A stretch of DNA of 64,000 nt from Serinus canaria. Taxonomy: Eukaryota > Chordata > Aves > Passeriformes > Fringillidae. The notes beneath the pieces are model-generated. The model searched no databases. It was not told where the DNA came from and was given only the letters and a program-made list of their open reading frames with translations. A program made the translations under genes and the position numbers. Position 1 is the stretch's first letter. Every line of letters begins with the position of its first letter. The stretch is from positions 43,523,180-43,587,179 of the forward strand of contig NC_066314.1 of the NCBI RefSeq assembly GCF_022539315.1, read 5' to 3'. This document shows positions 14,401-27,640 of this stretch, one piece after another.

Positions 14401-17400
14401 CCTGGACATGACCTGCCCCTTTGTTTTCAGGAAGACTGGATAGATTAATCAACACACACTTTGAGTAATTTCTGTCCCTCTTTCACACCTCATTATCTGA
14501 AGAGCATGCTAGCAGCATAAGATAGCTGAGAGAGACCTGTACCCAAAGTCCTATTCACAAGGCAATGCCATGCAGAGGGGATGGCTCTGAGGGGCTTTTC
14601 GGGATGGAAGTGGCAAAGTGGAGTGCAGTCAAAGAGAGGGGGAAGAAAGCATCTGATAGCTGCCTTACCCACTGACTGCAGAGAACATGGAGCAGCAGTG
14701 AAAGCCAGAGAAGGGGACCACAGAGAAAGCCATGAAGGCATCAGGAAGAGCTACACAAACTTTACATGGCAGGAGATGGGGATCAGAGCTAAGAAAGCCA
14801 GTCACAGAGCCTGGAGGTAATTTTGAAAGGATGCACCACTGGTGGATGCACCCCAAGAGGACAGCAGTATGACTGAAGGTGGGAGGCAGCATTTGTGGGA
14901 GCACCTCCCACAGGAGGAGAGCAGAAATGGAAATGCCCACAGAAATAGTAATCGTGGAGCTACCTAAGGTACAGGAAAAATGGCTTTTGTGGCTTCTGAA
15001 ACAATGTTACTGTGAGCAAATTAACCTGATCAGCCTTTGAACAAACTGAGGTGTCAGACTGTAAAGTTCAGAGAAACTGAGTAGAAATGTGCATCAGAAT
15101 CAGCAGGGATACAGCTAGTGAGTTTTATGCAATTTGAAATGCCTCAGAAGGGTTGTTTAATGGATATTTCAATATGCAGATACTTAATTTGATCAGAAAT
15201 GTAATTATCTGTGTCCTAGTTCTTGAGTATACCTAAGTATTTGTCTTACAAGATACTACACCACATGAATCTCTAGATTTATGCTATATAAATACATACA
15301 TAAAACTCTTGAATTATGTTCACTGAAAGCTGATCAGAAAACATTAGTGCTACCAATAAAACAAATACCTTATGGTGTTTGCATTAGTAATCCTGACTAG
15401 GTTTTCATTTTTACCTTAGCTTTTTACTCATGAAAGAAGATCCTCCCCTCCAAAAAGGAAAGTTATTTTCTTCAGCTAGAATTAGCTTACAGACTTCACT
15501 TGAAAAACTTAATTCATCATCCTGATTTCTACCCTTTAGGGGTCAATGTATTTCCACTCATGCACTGCTCTAAACCATTAATTCACGTGTGGGAAGGCAG
15601 TTTCCATAGGGGTGCCTGGTTGAAGTCGAGGTTAGCTCTTGGCAGGATTAAGCCCTATGAAGCAGAAGTAGTTTGCAACACACAGGAGGTCAGAGTACAG
15701 TAATTCTCTACGTGAGGCTGCAGATTATATCTCATGTGGCAGGTTGCCAAGGAGCTGCTAGGAGCAGAGAACAAATACAGATGGAAGGAGCTGGATGCAC
15801 CAAGGGTAGAATTACACTGAAATGGCATTGGCTGTGTGACAGTTACAAGCAGGATGAGAGGACAAAGACCAGGACCTACAATGACCATGAAAGGATGCTC
15901 CAGCAGAACTAGCAGAAGAGTCCCTGAAGGTCCCAGAAATGCTTCGTCCAATAGCTGAATTTTCACACCATAGCTCTGTCAGGCATCCTCAGCCCCACAC
16001 CACCCTCCTTCAGTTACTCTCTCCTCCCAACTATTGCCCAGAGACCCAAGGCCCACTCCTCATGTGTTCTGAAGGTGCTGTCCTTTCCCTCTCCCCCATC
16101 CTTCTTTTCAAACTGAGTTATGGGGAAGGAGAACTCACATGAGAAAAGTCTGAAATTGCTAATCAAGCTATAAAAAAAACCCTTAGTAAGCCCAGTGATA
16201 GATACAAAAATTTCACAGCTTTTCCCTGCAGAATCATTCAGCTATTTCAAAGCTGCACTCATTTCCCAAGCACTAGTTTAGGAACATGTCTTTGTTCAGG
16301 AGAGCACTGATGCATGTGCCTACACAAGTGTATGCTTTTACAACACAGCAACTAAGAAAGGCAATTTCCAATTGTCTAGGATAAGACAGTCTTTTAAATC
16401 TATAGGTTTTCCCCTTGATTTCTCTGGCAATCTTAGCACAAAATAATTTTCTCTCTTGCCCTCCCATGTACTATAGTGATAATACATATTTACATTACTT
16501 CATGGTGGTGTCATGAGGCTTCATTAATGCTTATAAGCACTCTGAAATGGGAAGTTCTACAAGCTTTAAGTTCTGTCAATGCAAGGGCTTTTTAATGCAC
16601 ACTCAGCCATGTGGTGAGTACCGCTCCTGTCCCACCACCCTCTGTAGCATCTCTAAAGCTGTTTGCCAAAATCCATCCCGTGGAGGAGCAGGACCACTGT
16701 ACAGGCCCAGGGGACTGAACCATTCAAATGAGTAAGGTTAACAGTGCTGATCTCAAGCACAGCAAAAATACTAAGAACACACACACACTTTAAAAATTCC
16801 TACAGAAGCAGTGCCAAGTATGAAAATGTGCTTATAAAATCAAAATGGACCCCAGAAGCAAGAAACAAGTGAACTGATTAGGGAACGTATTACTTTTTCT
16901 TCATTTGATTCAATGCCATGACTCCCTCTGATTCAGTGATTTGTGTCTTCCATTTCTAAATCGTATTCTGTCTAAATATAGTTCTCACAGAGAACAAAAA
17001 ACCCAGCTCAAACACCTGAGCACTTGTTACAGGCAGTCTATTCTGGAGGTGGTGGATCAGCACACCAGAACCAGCATTCAAAGCGTGCTCAGCATTGCTG
17101 AGAATAATGACACCAGCACTTGGTTCATCAGGCAGCTCCTCTTCCTCTCCCCTGTCCCACCTCACCCATGGAAACCTGGTCCACACACAGTCCCTGGACT
17201 TAGAGCTGGAAACAGGAGCTCTCTGGTTGACTTCTCAGGCACAGAGAGTCTTTTTTTCATCTGTCCCCACAGTGCCACAGTCTGACAGTGATCCCACATT
17301 CTCATCCAAATTCACTGAGGAACCACAACTGGGAAACCAGAGCAGGGAGGGCAGGTTCCAATAAACTTGAGCCACTAGCTCTCAAGGAGGTATGAAGTGA

Positions 17401-18994
17401 GGCACAGCTACCCCCCACCCAAACAGTCGTGGCTTTGTCCCCCTGTTTGATTGGGATCAACTCTGGCTCCACCAGCTGTGCCAAAGGAGGCACAAGCACC
17501 CTTTGCAAGTGTAATAACCTGTGTTATTCTTACAGCAGCATTCTTATAGCACTGTTTCCTATGCCCAGCTTGTCAAAGCACCAGCTTGCCCTCTCTTGAC
17601 AGCAGTTCTAAAACTGTAAACCCATCCCTGAGAGGCTCTAGCAGAACAATGTCATAGAGGATCCATAATTCAACATCAAGCAGTGCAAAAGCAGGTCAGG
17701 ACACATGCTGGCAATGCCTCAAGCCCACCTGGGGTCAGGGCGACTGTGGTGTCAGGGACAAGGTTCAACCTGACTGCAGCTGCCCAGGACTCCTGCAGGC
17801 AGCTGCTCCCCCTCTGCGCATGGGTCAGCAGCAGGAGTTGCACTTCTGTGCTCTCTGCCTTGCACTGCTGGATAATGGGGCCCAGGGAAAAAAGGGATTT
17901 TAGGCAGCAATGAGGAATTCCTAAGCTTTTAAGAGCTGGCAAAGAAAATATGGCCACTTGTAAGTCTGAATGCTAGTTTGCCATAGGAGAATTTATATGA
18001 TTTCTGCAATTCTAGGAAACTTTTCTTTAATGAAAACATTCTGTCACCACCTGTCAGGAATAAATTTAGGCAAAGAAAACAAGACAATATTGAACTAGAA
18101 GGCAGGATCTTGCAAAACATCAGAGCTGATTCATCCTTTCCCATTCCTCCCCCCCATCCTACTCCAGGCACCATGCCGAGAATACATTAACTTAACTTGC
18201 CTGGGGATTTACATTAGATTACTATCCATTACCAGGGACTTCGGATTCCTTTATTCTCCACCAATGCTGTATTTCTGTAAGAGAGCACTGAATTAAAGTA
18301 ACTTCACCTTTTTTTTCAGTTATTCAATTTGGCAGCAGAGGCTCCAAGTACAAGTCTTGACTACTCACTCCCACCCCTAGAACTGGTATGCCAGTGTGTA
18401 TTAGGATATAAATCTTTTATTTTTGTCTCAACATGCATGAATTAACTGAGTATTATATATCTAGATACACATTCTTGCTTGCTAAATCTGCACTCCTACT
18501 TTTTAGAATCTGAAAACAGTAGTTGAAACAAGTCACCTGTTGTAGGACTAAGTGAAAAACTACTCTTGGATGAAAAAACCCTCTTGAATCACACATTAAA
18601 ATAATTAATGCTAAATAACTATCAGAAGACAGAGGCTTCTATTATCACCCAAGGCTAGGGATATTTTATTCTTCACATCCTCAACTCATTCTACACAGTT
18701 TCTGCAATGACAGCACTCAGGATTGCTAGAAAGCTCTCTGGCTACACTTTTCCCCAGCAATTAAAAAACCTGAAATTTATTCAAGTAATACAACACTTAT
18801 CACCCTTCAGAAGAACCCCTTCCGTGCTCCTATCTCTCATTCATTTAGTCTTGCGCTCAGGTACCTCCTGTGCAGGTGTTCTGCAAGCCACAAAAGCACA
18901 GTTTGCCCAGACAAGCAGCTGATCTGGCAGCAGTGAGTGGCACTGAAAGCCTTGACAACCAGCCCTGCTTTCAGCATCAGAGAAGGGAACAGAA
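8402..18994. other. Non-coding DNA, presumed intron; no gene seen
   Basis: AT-rich sequence with short ORFs on both strands (the longest is about 100 codons) and no recognisable domain, exon series, tRNA or rRNA. The one striking structure is the perfect inverted repeat at 12556-12625, listed separately. A compact palindromic run containing GTCAAT-ACGTA-ATTGAC lies near 10583-10599. Much of the rest probably consists of decayed repeats I cannot classify by eye. Confidence 0.5.
12556..12625. repeat. Perfect 33-bp inverted repeat with 4-nt spacer (hairpin)
   Basis: The left arm 12556-12588 and right arm 12593-12625 are exact reverse complements over all 33 bases, separated by TATT. Each inner arm end is the 8-bp palindrome GATGCATC. 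Beyond the arms the match stops at once (A before the left arm, C after the right). A perfect arm of this length in unconstrained DNA implies a recent local inverted duplication, a foldback transposon-like tip, or an assembly/library foldback artefact. A transcript through it could fold into a 33-bp duplex hairpin, but nothing shows that it is transcribed as a small-RNA gene. Confidence 0.95.
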
Positions 18995-19515
18995 AAAAGA
19001 AAAGATCGTTGAATCTAACCTTTGACTAAACCTCCCTATGCCAACTTAACTATATCACTAGTGCCACATCCAGTCATTTGTTGAATACCTCCTCCACCAC
19101 TTCCCTGGGCAGTCCATTCCAATATTTGACAACATTTTCAATGAAGAAATTCTTCACAATATCCAACCTGAACCTGCTCTGGTGCAGCTTCAGGCTCTGT
19201 CGCTGGTTGCCTGGGAGAAGAGACTGACCCCACCTAGCTACAGCCTCCTTTAGATGGTTGTAGAGAGTGATGAGTTTCCCTCTGAGCCTCCTTTTCTCCA
19301 GGCCAAACACCCCCAGCTCCCTCAGCCACTCCTCATACGACTCACTCTCCTGACCCTTCACCAGCTTTGTTGCCTTCTCTGGGCACTTCAGCACCTTGCA
19401 GTGAGGGGCTCAGAAGTGGACACAGGATTTGAGGTGTGCCCTCACCAATACTCAGTACAGAGGGACAATCAGTGCCCTGGTCCTGCTGGCCACACTATTT
19501 GTGAATCAGGCTCTA
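18995..19515 (-). mobile_element. CR1 LINE 3' fragment, minus strand
   Basis: Read on the minus strand, this is the last part of CR1 ORF2 plus the 3' UTR. The protein-level signature runs through YEEWLRELGVFGLEKRRLRGKL and YWNGLPREVVEEV on the minus strand of 19074-19394. Upstream sequence (higher coordinates) reads through CR1 segments corresponding to [11 protein letters not shown] and the SIRNSV region with damage. The 3' end lies near 18995-19010, where the minus strand carries the usual 'ggtt...gattcaacgatctttt' terminus without preserved octamer repeats. It is more diverged than the 6.4-8.4 kb copy, so probably an older insertion of another CR1 subfamily. It is not capable of movement. 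Confidence 0.9.
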
Positions 19516-22500
19516 AGTCTCAGGAAGATCCAAACAGATTGAATCTAAATGGTAAAAAAGCAATTGAAAGTACATATCTTCAGGCTTAAACATAAAAAGC
19601 AAGCAAAAGGTTAAAAAAAATCCCCTTTATTTTTGATCAAATCAATATTTATAATACATCCATTCACACTCATTAACTCAAGTAGGCCAGTACCAAAGGT
19701 TTACCACCAGGGGATACATCCTTTTTAAACAGTTAATGGAGTTTTAATTAATTGTGTTACCTGAAAGTACATCTTGACAAAAAGTAAGATAATTGAAATG
19801 CATTAAAAAGTGTGTTTATTCATCTGTCCAGAAATAAGCTGGAAAAGACAATGAGAATACGTAACAAAACTGTTTTTAGAATACTTGAAAAGAATGGAGA
19901 ACTACTAGGAGACTTGCAAATTAGACTACTGGTACGAATAATTGTATGCTAGCAAATGCCAAGATGAACAATAAACAAACAAACAAACCACAAGAACAAC
20001 CACAAGAAAACCCAAAAAATGAACTAATTTACAAATAAAAAGATAAAAGGTAGAATATCTGAATCAAACTATCAAGCATTAATACTGTATTGCTGCAGGG
20101 AAAAAATATTTCTTTTTCTCCTGGAAAATATTCTGATTTCCCATAAATAAGAATAAAAATATTTAAGCTTGCCTTTTGTTGTTTTTTTTTTTTTCAAACA
20201 GAGGTTACTTTTTCATTGTAATAATAATATTTTCCTCAGAAATATATTTTCTGGGTTTTGTTTGTTGGGGTTTTATTTTTTAAATAAAAACCTAATTTTC
20301 TATTTCAAAACAGTTTTGATAAGAATAATATGGGCTAGTGAAGCATTTTCTTTTATGATGGTTTCTGGCATTTAAGGTCAAGTTCAACTACATTAAATAC
20401 AATGGCTTAAGATCAATTGCTCAGAAGCAGGAAAACAGTGACCAGAGAGCCAGTGTCATGATTTTAAAGGTCCTGAAGCCTCATGAGATTTGTCAAGATA
20501 TGCACAGATGTTGTAGCAGGGCAGAAAAGGAGAACTTTAGTCATTTTTTACCTCACAACTGGAGACTATCAAAGCCTCCTGAAGTTTTACTTACTCTTCA
20601 ATCAGCTCATCTCTCCCCTTTTCTCCCCATGCCTATTTTCTTCATATATGTTTCTTAAAGTTAAGATTTAATTGTCTTGTCAGTAGGACAGTATTCCAGC
20701 ATTGGAGAACTTATAGAGGAAAAGATGTTAACTGGCCCTTCTCTGTGTCTTTTGTGCTAGAAAGTGCTTTGCCTTCACCTCAGAACAAGAGGAAATGGAA
20801 ATGTTCATCCTGGTACAGGCAAGCTTTTGACAAATGTGCAACCAGCCATCCTGACCTACCTCTGCCCTGAAGGGCAATCTTGAACAAAAGAAATTACTTT
20901 AATCAAACCTTTCTGGGTTTAGTTCAGTGAAGTTGTCATGTTTAAGACATCTTAGCCTTCCTCCATTTCTTTTCTCACAACTGCAATCTCAAATTATGCA
21001 CATATTCTCTGAGACAACACAGACTCATAAACTTTTCCCAGGTGACATGCTTAATCAAGGGTATGGCTAACAGGTTCAATATCTCACAAGCAAGCTCAGC
21101 AGAACACAAAGCTCAGTTGTTCTATGTTGCTAGATGGTAAGGAACATAGTGGTTCATATTAAATCCATGCCTGTATCTTGGCTGGAACAGTGGCCAACAG
21201 TGGATAGATATCTTGGGAAGACACCCATGACTAGAATAACCATGGAATGCTGCTCCCCAGAATACTTCCCAGCTGATGAAGATCTGCAGGTCTAGGGGGT
21301 TTTGAGCCAGCAGTGTTCCCTTTATCTTCAGGGGCATATTCTGTGTGAATTTGAATCCATGGAAACTCATGCTCCCCCCAACACCCAGTGGCCAGGAATC
21401 TCACAGCTAAATGCAGAGCCCATTCCTCTGCTCTGAACTTGAGAGGCCTGATGGTTTCATTTGAGGGCCCCAGTTCTTTTGCTGACACAGGTTGAACAAT
21501 CAGTCACTTTCTATTCTTCCTCCACAGGTCAATTATGCCTTGCTCTCCTCTCTGTTTATCAACAGAGGTGGCAGAGGTAAAAGTATAAGACAGTTGAAAG
21601 CACATCAGCCATTGACATGCCATTTTAGAACGTGAACCCAGGGACTTTGATACATAAACCCCATTGACTTTCCATTACATTTTGATTCCTTATTGCCCAC
21701 CTTTAAAGAAATTTACTCTAATCTTAAGAAAATTAATCTTAGGACAGATTTTAAGTAGATGGTAGATATATCTGAGAAATCCCATTGACATTTCTTTATA
21801 CCACAATGACACTTACAACTTAAGACCTCCAAAACTGCAGAAAAATTCACCCTATCTTTTAAACATCCTATTTTACATTGCTGAGCAAAATGAAATATCT
21901 TTCCATCATCTACTGTCTTCCAAAGCACACACCACTACTGAGCCTGAAGTCTCAGCCTCATTGCCTAGGTCCCCTTTATATCCTTGCCACTTTCAAGTCT
22001 TCAAGCACTGGAAAATGTTGACCCCATTTTGATCTGGTTTTGCATCACAGACACTGCTGGATCCTGCTGCTAATCAGTTGAATAACAATAAAAATCCACA
22101 GCAGAAGCAGTGATGGGAAAGATGAACTCCTTAGCAAAGAGGAGCACTTGAGGTAAAGGAAATCCTCTCTAGGCCTTCAACACCTATGCTGATCTCCCAC
22201 TGAAATCCTCAGGCACATCATGAGATCTTTTAGGCACTTAAACACCTGCAGGCACCTAAATTCACTGCAAATTCACTAAAATCCACTTAAACTCACGCCT
22301 GTCACAGCATGCTCAGCTGTAGAAATCTCTGTCTGTCTGTCTGTCCTGCTTCTCCCGAAAGGGAGAGCCCCCAGTTTGAACTGCCACTCTGCTGTGTTTG
22401 GAGCTTGGATTTATTCAGTGCTCCCTTGTGCCAGGGTGGACTGTGTCTTAGCCAGTTAAATTGACTGCATGTTAAATCAGCTAAATCTAATGCTTAAGTA

Positions 22501-25500
22501 AGTTATCTGTTGTCATGGATTTAACTGCTAACACATTTCATATTCCCTGAGGGTAGTCAAAATAGTAGAGCCTCTAAAATTGCTGAAAAGGAAAATCTCT
22601 GTATTACCTCAACCCTGAAATTTAGTCTGTGACTGACAGTACTATATACTATTTGAAGGCAATTTCTGAGCAGAAAAATATTACAAAGGGGCACATTTCT
22701 TTCCCAGCAGAGCCAGAGTGTCACACTCCCCCATAAGCACAAATTGTCCCAGTTTTTGCCAAACAAGTTTTAAAGACCAGACAATGACAACTTGCTAAAA
22801 ATAAAGCTTTCATTCTGCTCAAACACCTGATGAATAAATTTTATAGCAAGCACTGATCTGTACCTGGCAAAGTATATTTGTCCCTCCTCACTTCCTTATG
22901 AATTAAACAGAACATTAATAAGGTAGACTGTTTTCTTTCCCTCCCCATAAGTTACAGATTACTGATTATCAGAGACCAAACCCACCTAAGAGTATTAAAT
23001 GAGAGATAATAAAAACAGAAGTAGCACGCAATTTCATCTTCATTACAGACTTTGTTTAGCCCAGCTTGGATTTTCAGTATAATCTGCTCATACTAATTTC
23101 TCCTTTTTGTTGTTCCTAAATGCTAATTTCTTGGTGATGTATTTGATTTTCATTAATTTCCAAGTGTAGGTATATCCTTCCTGAAGAAATAACACTGGCA
23201 GTATTTGACATGTGAATTTGTTTACCCTAGGGAAAATGAACAAGAGAGATAATATAAGCAGACATAAGCGAGAATTTATATGTAATATGTACTTCAGTGA
23301 TCTGGTGACAGACCGCTGAGACTGAATAAATTAACTCCTAATATGGTCAATTAAGACAGGTAGGTCATCTGGCAAGAGAAACTGAGAGGAACAAATCCAA
23401 AGAGACAAGATTGTTGAGGTCTGGAGAAGTGGCTTTCCATCTGTTACCTGGCAATGTAGTCTGTCCTCTCTGTCACTGCATTCCTGAGATATCTAACAGA
23501 CAGCTTGTCTCCATTAACCACAATGCCAGTCTACAGTATTTGAATGACCAGGAAGGAGGAAGCACACAAAAACAGGAAAACAACCTCAGGGATTTTCCTC
23601 CTGCTTATATATGCATTAGCATTTTCTTACTAATAAGAAACTAAGTGAAAAGAGGGGCATACGGAAGAAAAAGATTCAGATCTTTCATGTAGAATGAAAT
23701 CAAATGGACCAGCCTCAGCTGACATTAGTTACACATCCAGATGCAGCACACACATATTACACGAGGGTTCATACAAGCAAGAAAGTACTTGGACATGTAC
23801 TTTCTACGTCATCTCTAACTATTTTGAACAGCTTGAAGAGCAAGAGAAGCAATGGTGGCCAGGAAGATCTGTACACACAGGTATCACATTTCTGAAGACT
23901 GAAAAGAAAGTGTAGGGATGAGTAAAGGGGGGGACTCTGGAATGATCAAACTCCTATAAAGCATCTCAAATATGGTGTCAAGATAATTAGTAATCAGTAA
24001 CCCCACTAGTACTCTAAGGATTTTAGAAATTGCTCCCTCTGTGAAGAACAGGTTGGACACAAGTAGCTGGAGGAGCCAGAATGGGTAGTAAGCAGAGGCA
24101 GGCACTTGGTAAGAACTGTTGAGCTAAGCTCCAAGTCCAGAAGAGAATGCTGAAAGCAGCAGGCTAGCAGAGCATTGCTACTGCCCATCCTTCCCTGTCC
24201 ATGGTGCTCTCTGTGCCCCAGTGCAAACAGTGCACAGGCCCGATGCAAACAGTGCCAGATTTCACTTCGTCTGGACTGCTCCAGAGACTCCACAGACTCC
24301 AGCAGGGACCTGAGGAACACGTGGAGGGCTCTCTACCTCAGATGTCCTTCTGGACCCAGGAGCAAAAGTGCAGAGGGTGCTGCACAGAGCATCGCTGTGT
24401 CACTCCTGAAGCCCCAGCACTGCCAGCCTCTGCACAGCGCTGCTGGCCTCCGGTCACCAGTGCTGAAGGACTCCATCCCACTGCAGAGACTGAAGCGCAG
24501 GCAGGCTCCTCAGGGAGATCAGCTCACCTGGGGAGCCAAGGGCCCAGCCCAGGGAAAGCTCAGCCCAGCCACACAACTCGAGAGCAGCTCCCCAGAGGCA
24601 CCAACATTTCACTGATTCCACCCATCTTCACAGAGCCATCTTCTCTGCATTACACTTGAAATTCAGTACATCTCAAACAGAAAGGGAAAGGACATTATTT
24701 CATGTCTCCAGCCACAAACCCCAGGTTTTTGTTATGTTAATGAGGCACCCAAAACAACTCTTTTGCTTATTGCTCCTTTATGAGCACAGATGGCCTTGGA
24801 AAACATGAACCAAATGGAAAGTGCAGATTTAACACAAAGTTTTTGACCCACACTAAATCCCATGCAAAAGCTTGAGCTTTCCAACTCAGTGGCCCAGCTT
24901 TTTTTATTTATTTACTTACTTTTGAAGCAATCACTGAAACATTAACTGCATTTAGGGACAGCTAAACAGAGGGGTCTCAAATGTTAGGCTTCCTCTTGCT
25001 GGCCATAAAATCACATGATGGGGGAACAGTAGAAAAAGAAAGGTTTCTCTGTGTTTTATGCTCCCTTCTTGACAGATATAAAAACAAAAAAAGGGGATGT
25101 TAAGATGCAAATTGTAGAAAATCCTCTGGTACAGCAGAGAATAAAGAGGAGACAAAGCAGTCAACACGGAAGTTTCACACTCCATCCTAGAGAGCCATGA
25201 CATGAAATTAATTTTACTGTTGGTTCCCCACACTGACTTCTGTTTTTCCAAGACATGCTAAGGATTATGAACTCATTGAGGAAGGTTGCCCTGTGGGATG
25301 CCTGAAGTAAAATTGCAGCACTCCTGATTCGAAGTGAGAGCTGCAATTTCTTTTTATTTCTTGCTCCATTTGTCTAAAAGGAGATTTCCTTTCTCAGATG
25401 ATTTGTTATGAAGCCTTCATTAGCACTAAGGTGTTGCCTAAAAATTAGGAATTACAAATGTTATAACTTTAGGCTAACATTAGCTTAGTTTAACATCTCT

Positions 25501-26579
25501 TGGCAGTGCTCTAGTTGTGTACAGCAGAGGAATTTAGCACAAGTGGCTCATAATTCACATGGAGGTCAATCTGTGATGGACAGCTCATAAACATGCAGCA
25601 CAAAACAGGATGACAGCATAAACCAACCCTCAAAGCCCGATTCAGCCCTTGAGCAGCCACAGAATAAGGTATGAAAAAAAAACCAGGGCTCAAACAATTG
25701 CCAAGGTAATTTCACCCTTTAATAAATCGGTAATTTCAAATCTTGACCACCTCTGCATTTTCTCTTCTTGTAGCAAAGGACTATGATGGGCAATGGAAGA
25801 AGATAAAATTCAAATAAAGAATTTGTTCCACGTTATTCACTGTGAGAGGATAGAATTAATCAGCTTTCTCATAACCAGCTTGTCCAAACCACATAACAAA
25901 CACACAATAATTAACACTAAGTGTAAAATACTGCTATTTGTAAAAGAGATTAGCAATATCAGGCTTAGGGAGTCCAGCTAAGTGGAGGGTTCCTCCCAAA
26001 ACAAAGAGAAATCATCTCGCTTATCTGTGTTCCCCTGGCTCTGCCAAACCAAGCACAGCCTTTGCAACCTGGATCTGTGGCTCAGCGCAGCTGAAGAGGA
26101 TCCCAGGCTCCAACCACCTCATTCACCAGGAAGTGATGGAAGAGATTTCCTACATCTTTTAACATTAATTTTGAGAGACGTCTTATTACTCCAGTTATCT
26201 GAGCTACAGCACACTTAGGCTAATGGGCCTAAGGATGTAACATCAAAATTTGGAAAGATCACACAAAATAGGAGCAAGATAGGAACAACAGCGGGACAAG
26301 AAGCCCGAGTAGTTGTGCGATTCACTCTGATAACGTGCCTTCTACACTGGCACTATCCTGTTACAGCCTGTATCAGGACGCAGCCCAAGTCTACCTGGAA
26401 GGGAAGCTTCCCTTTTTGGAAGGAGCAATGAAAACTGTGATTGGAGGCAGATGTCAGGGAAAGGATCCCTATTGACTTTAACAGCCTTTGGTTTCAGTTC
26501 CGAAGTGGGGGCTGGTTGGGTACCAGGCTCTCCTCGGCTAAGAGCATCTGCTTATTTTTCTACACCTTTCAGGGGTGCC
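19516..26579. other. Non-coding DNA, presumed intron; no gene seen
   Basis: AT-rich with simple repeats: an (AAAC)n run at about 19971-19989 and a (CTGT)n run at about 22327-22345. A GC-richer but CpG-poor block at about 24180-24620 is open in two overlapping plus-strand frames of 146 and 152 codons. Its composition (Ser, Pro, Gln, Arg) and the lack of any family match suggest chance ORFs or an old repeat. I see no exons. Confidence 0.5.
22327..22345. repeat. (CTGT)n microsatellite
   Basis: Four to five consecutive CTGT units in otherwise unique sequence. Such runs are commonly polymorphic. No other function is suggested. Confidence 0.85.
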
Positions 26580-27640
26580 TTCGGTAGTCATGAGAGCCTT
26601 GCACACAGCACCACCAGCGCCGCTGCCTCGTGTAGATGGAGAGCTGTTCCCTTCGCCCAAGTCTATCCGCGCCGGAGATCTCGCAGCCAAGGGATCCTCT
26701 GCGGCCGTGCAGGGAACAATAGCGGCAGTGGAAGCCCCCGGGCTCCGCTCCCGCCCGCAGCCTCGGGCGCCTCCGGGCGCTCGGCACTCGCCCCGGGCCG
26801 CCGCAGCCGCGTTCGCAGCCAGCAGCGGCGGCCTGTGGGGAGACCCCGCGTCCCGGCTCTCCGCCGCAGCTAGCAGCCATGGCAACTCCGGCCAGAGCAC
26901 GGCCCGCCCCGGGAGGCAAAGTTTGCCCGTACCTGGGACCGCGCCCCTCGGACCGCGCCCGCGGCTCCGCGCCCCGCCCGCCCTCACGGGCGCAACTGCC
27001 CCGCGGGGGCCGCCCGGCGCCAAGGCGCCACCTGGCGGGGCCCCGATGGACCCGCCGCTGCCCCCGCTCCCGTCCCCGCCCGGACTCGCCCGGGTCGGCG
27101 CTCGGAGCCGGACGGCGAGCGCGGTGCTTACCTTGCGCAGCATGCTGGGCGGGCAGCGCCGGGGGCTCCCCGCGCGGCGCCGCGATCTCCCGCCCCTCAC
27201 GGCGCGGCGGCTCCTCCGTGCGCGCCGCCCGCCTGCCCGCACTGAGCGGCGGCGCAACGGCTGCGCCCGCCACGAGGCAGCGCGGCCGCGGGGGGGGCCG
27301 GGCGGCGGGGGGGGGTGGGCCCGGCCCCTTCCCCGGCCGCTGCCCGCGGTTGGGCCAGCCGTGGCCGGGGAGAGGCGCGGAGCGGGCGCCTGGCTCCGGG
27401 CGGCTCCTTGTCACGCCGCGTGGGCGCCCGGAGCACTGTGGAGACCCCCCCGCGGAAACAGCGCGCTCGCCCCTCAGCCGCGCCGCGTTGGCCGGTCCGG
27501 GTCACGGCTGGGCAGGGCTGGGGCTGCTCCCTCTGGGGAGCGAGGAGACGGGGGGCTGCATGGCTCGATGGTCCGAGGCGCTCGATGGCTGCATCGCCCC
27601 AGCCGCGTTCGACCGTGGGAAGCTACTTGGACCACGCTGC
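26580..27640 (-). promoter_or_regulatory. TMCC3: CpG island, promoter region of a minus-strand gene (probably TMCC3)
   Basis: An abrupt change from AT-rich flanks to about 1 kb dense in G+C and CpG, with GGGCGG/CCGCCC Sp1-type boxes on both strands. It contains a minus-strand ATG and splice donor (27143-27126), so the gene reads leftward. A run of guanines that could form a G-quadruplex lies at 27290-27319 on the plus strand, 5' of the ATG in gene orientation. Long ORFs in every frame here are the usual by-product of stop-codon depletion in GC-rich DNA. Assignment to TMCC3 rests on known vertebrate gene order (TMCC3 beside NDUFA12, same orientation), not on homology visible here. Confidence 0.65.
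27132..27143 (-). CDS. TMCC3: Partial: first coding exon (MLRK) with splice donor, probably TMCC3
   Basis: On the minus strand an ATG with A at -3 begins at 27143 and is followed by CTG CGC AAG. It then meets a near-consensus splice donor AAG|GTAAGC (27131-27126). The exon therefore ends after four complete codons, in phase 0. The frame upstream of this ATG stays open into the island without another ATG, so this is the likely start. TMCC3 is an endoplasmic-reticulum membrane protein of the TMCC family, with a coiled-coil body and two C-terminal membrane segments, found at ER three-way junctions. Those parts are not in this window and would lie beyond its left edge. The exon call is moderately secure. 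The gene name is inferred from synteny with NDUFA12, and an alternative first exon or an unrelated transcript remains possible. Confidence 0.45.

Noticed and set aside
26451..26873. ORF starting MSGKG, reminiscent of a histone N-terminus
   Set aside because: The resemblance ends after five residues. The rest is unrelated and runs into the CpG island.
26538..27414. Minus-strand ORFs of 239 and 281 codons in the same island
   Set aside because: Low-complexity translation with no family resemblance. The first contains MLRK but reads straight through a strong GTAAGC donor, so most of it is intron.
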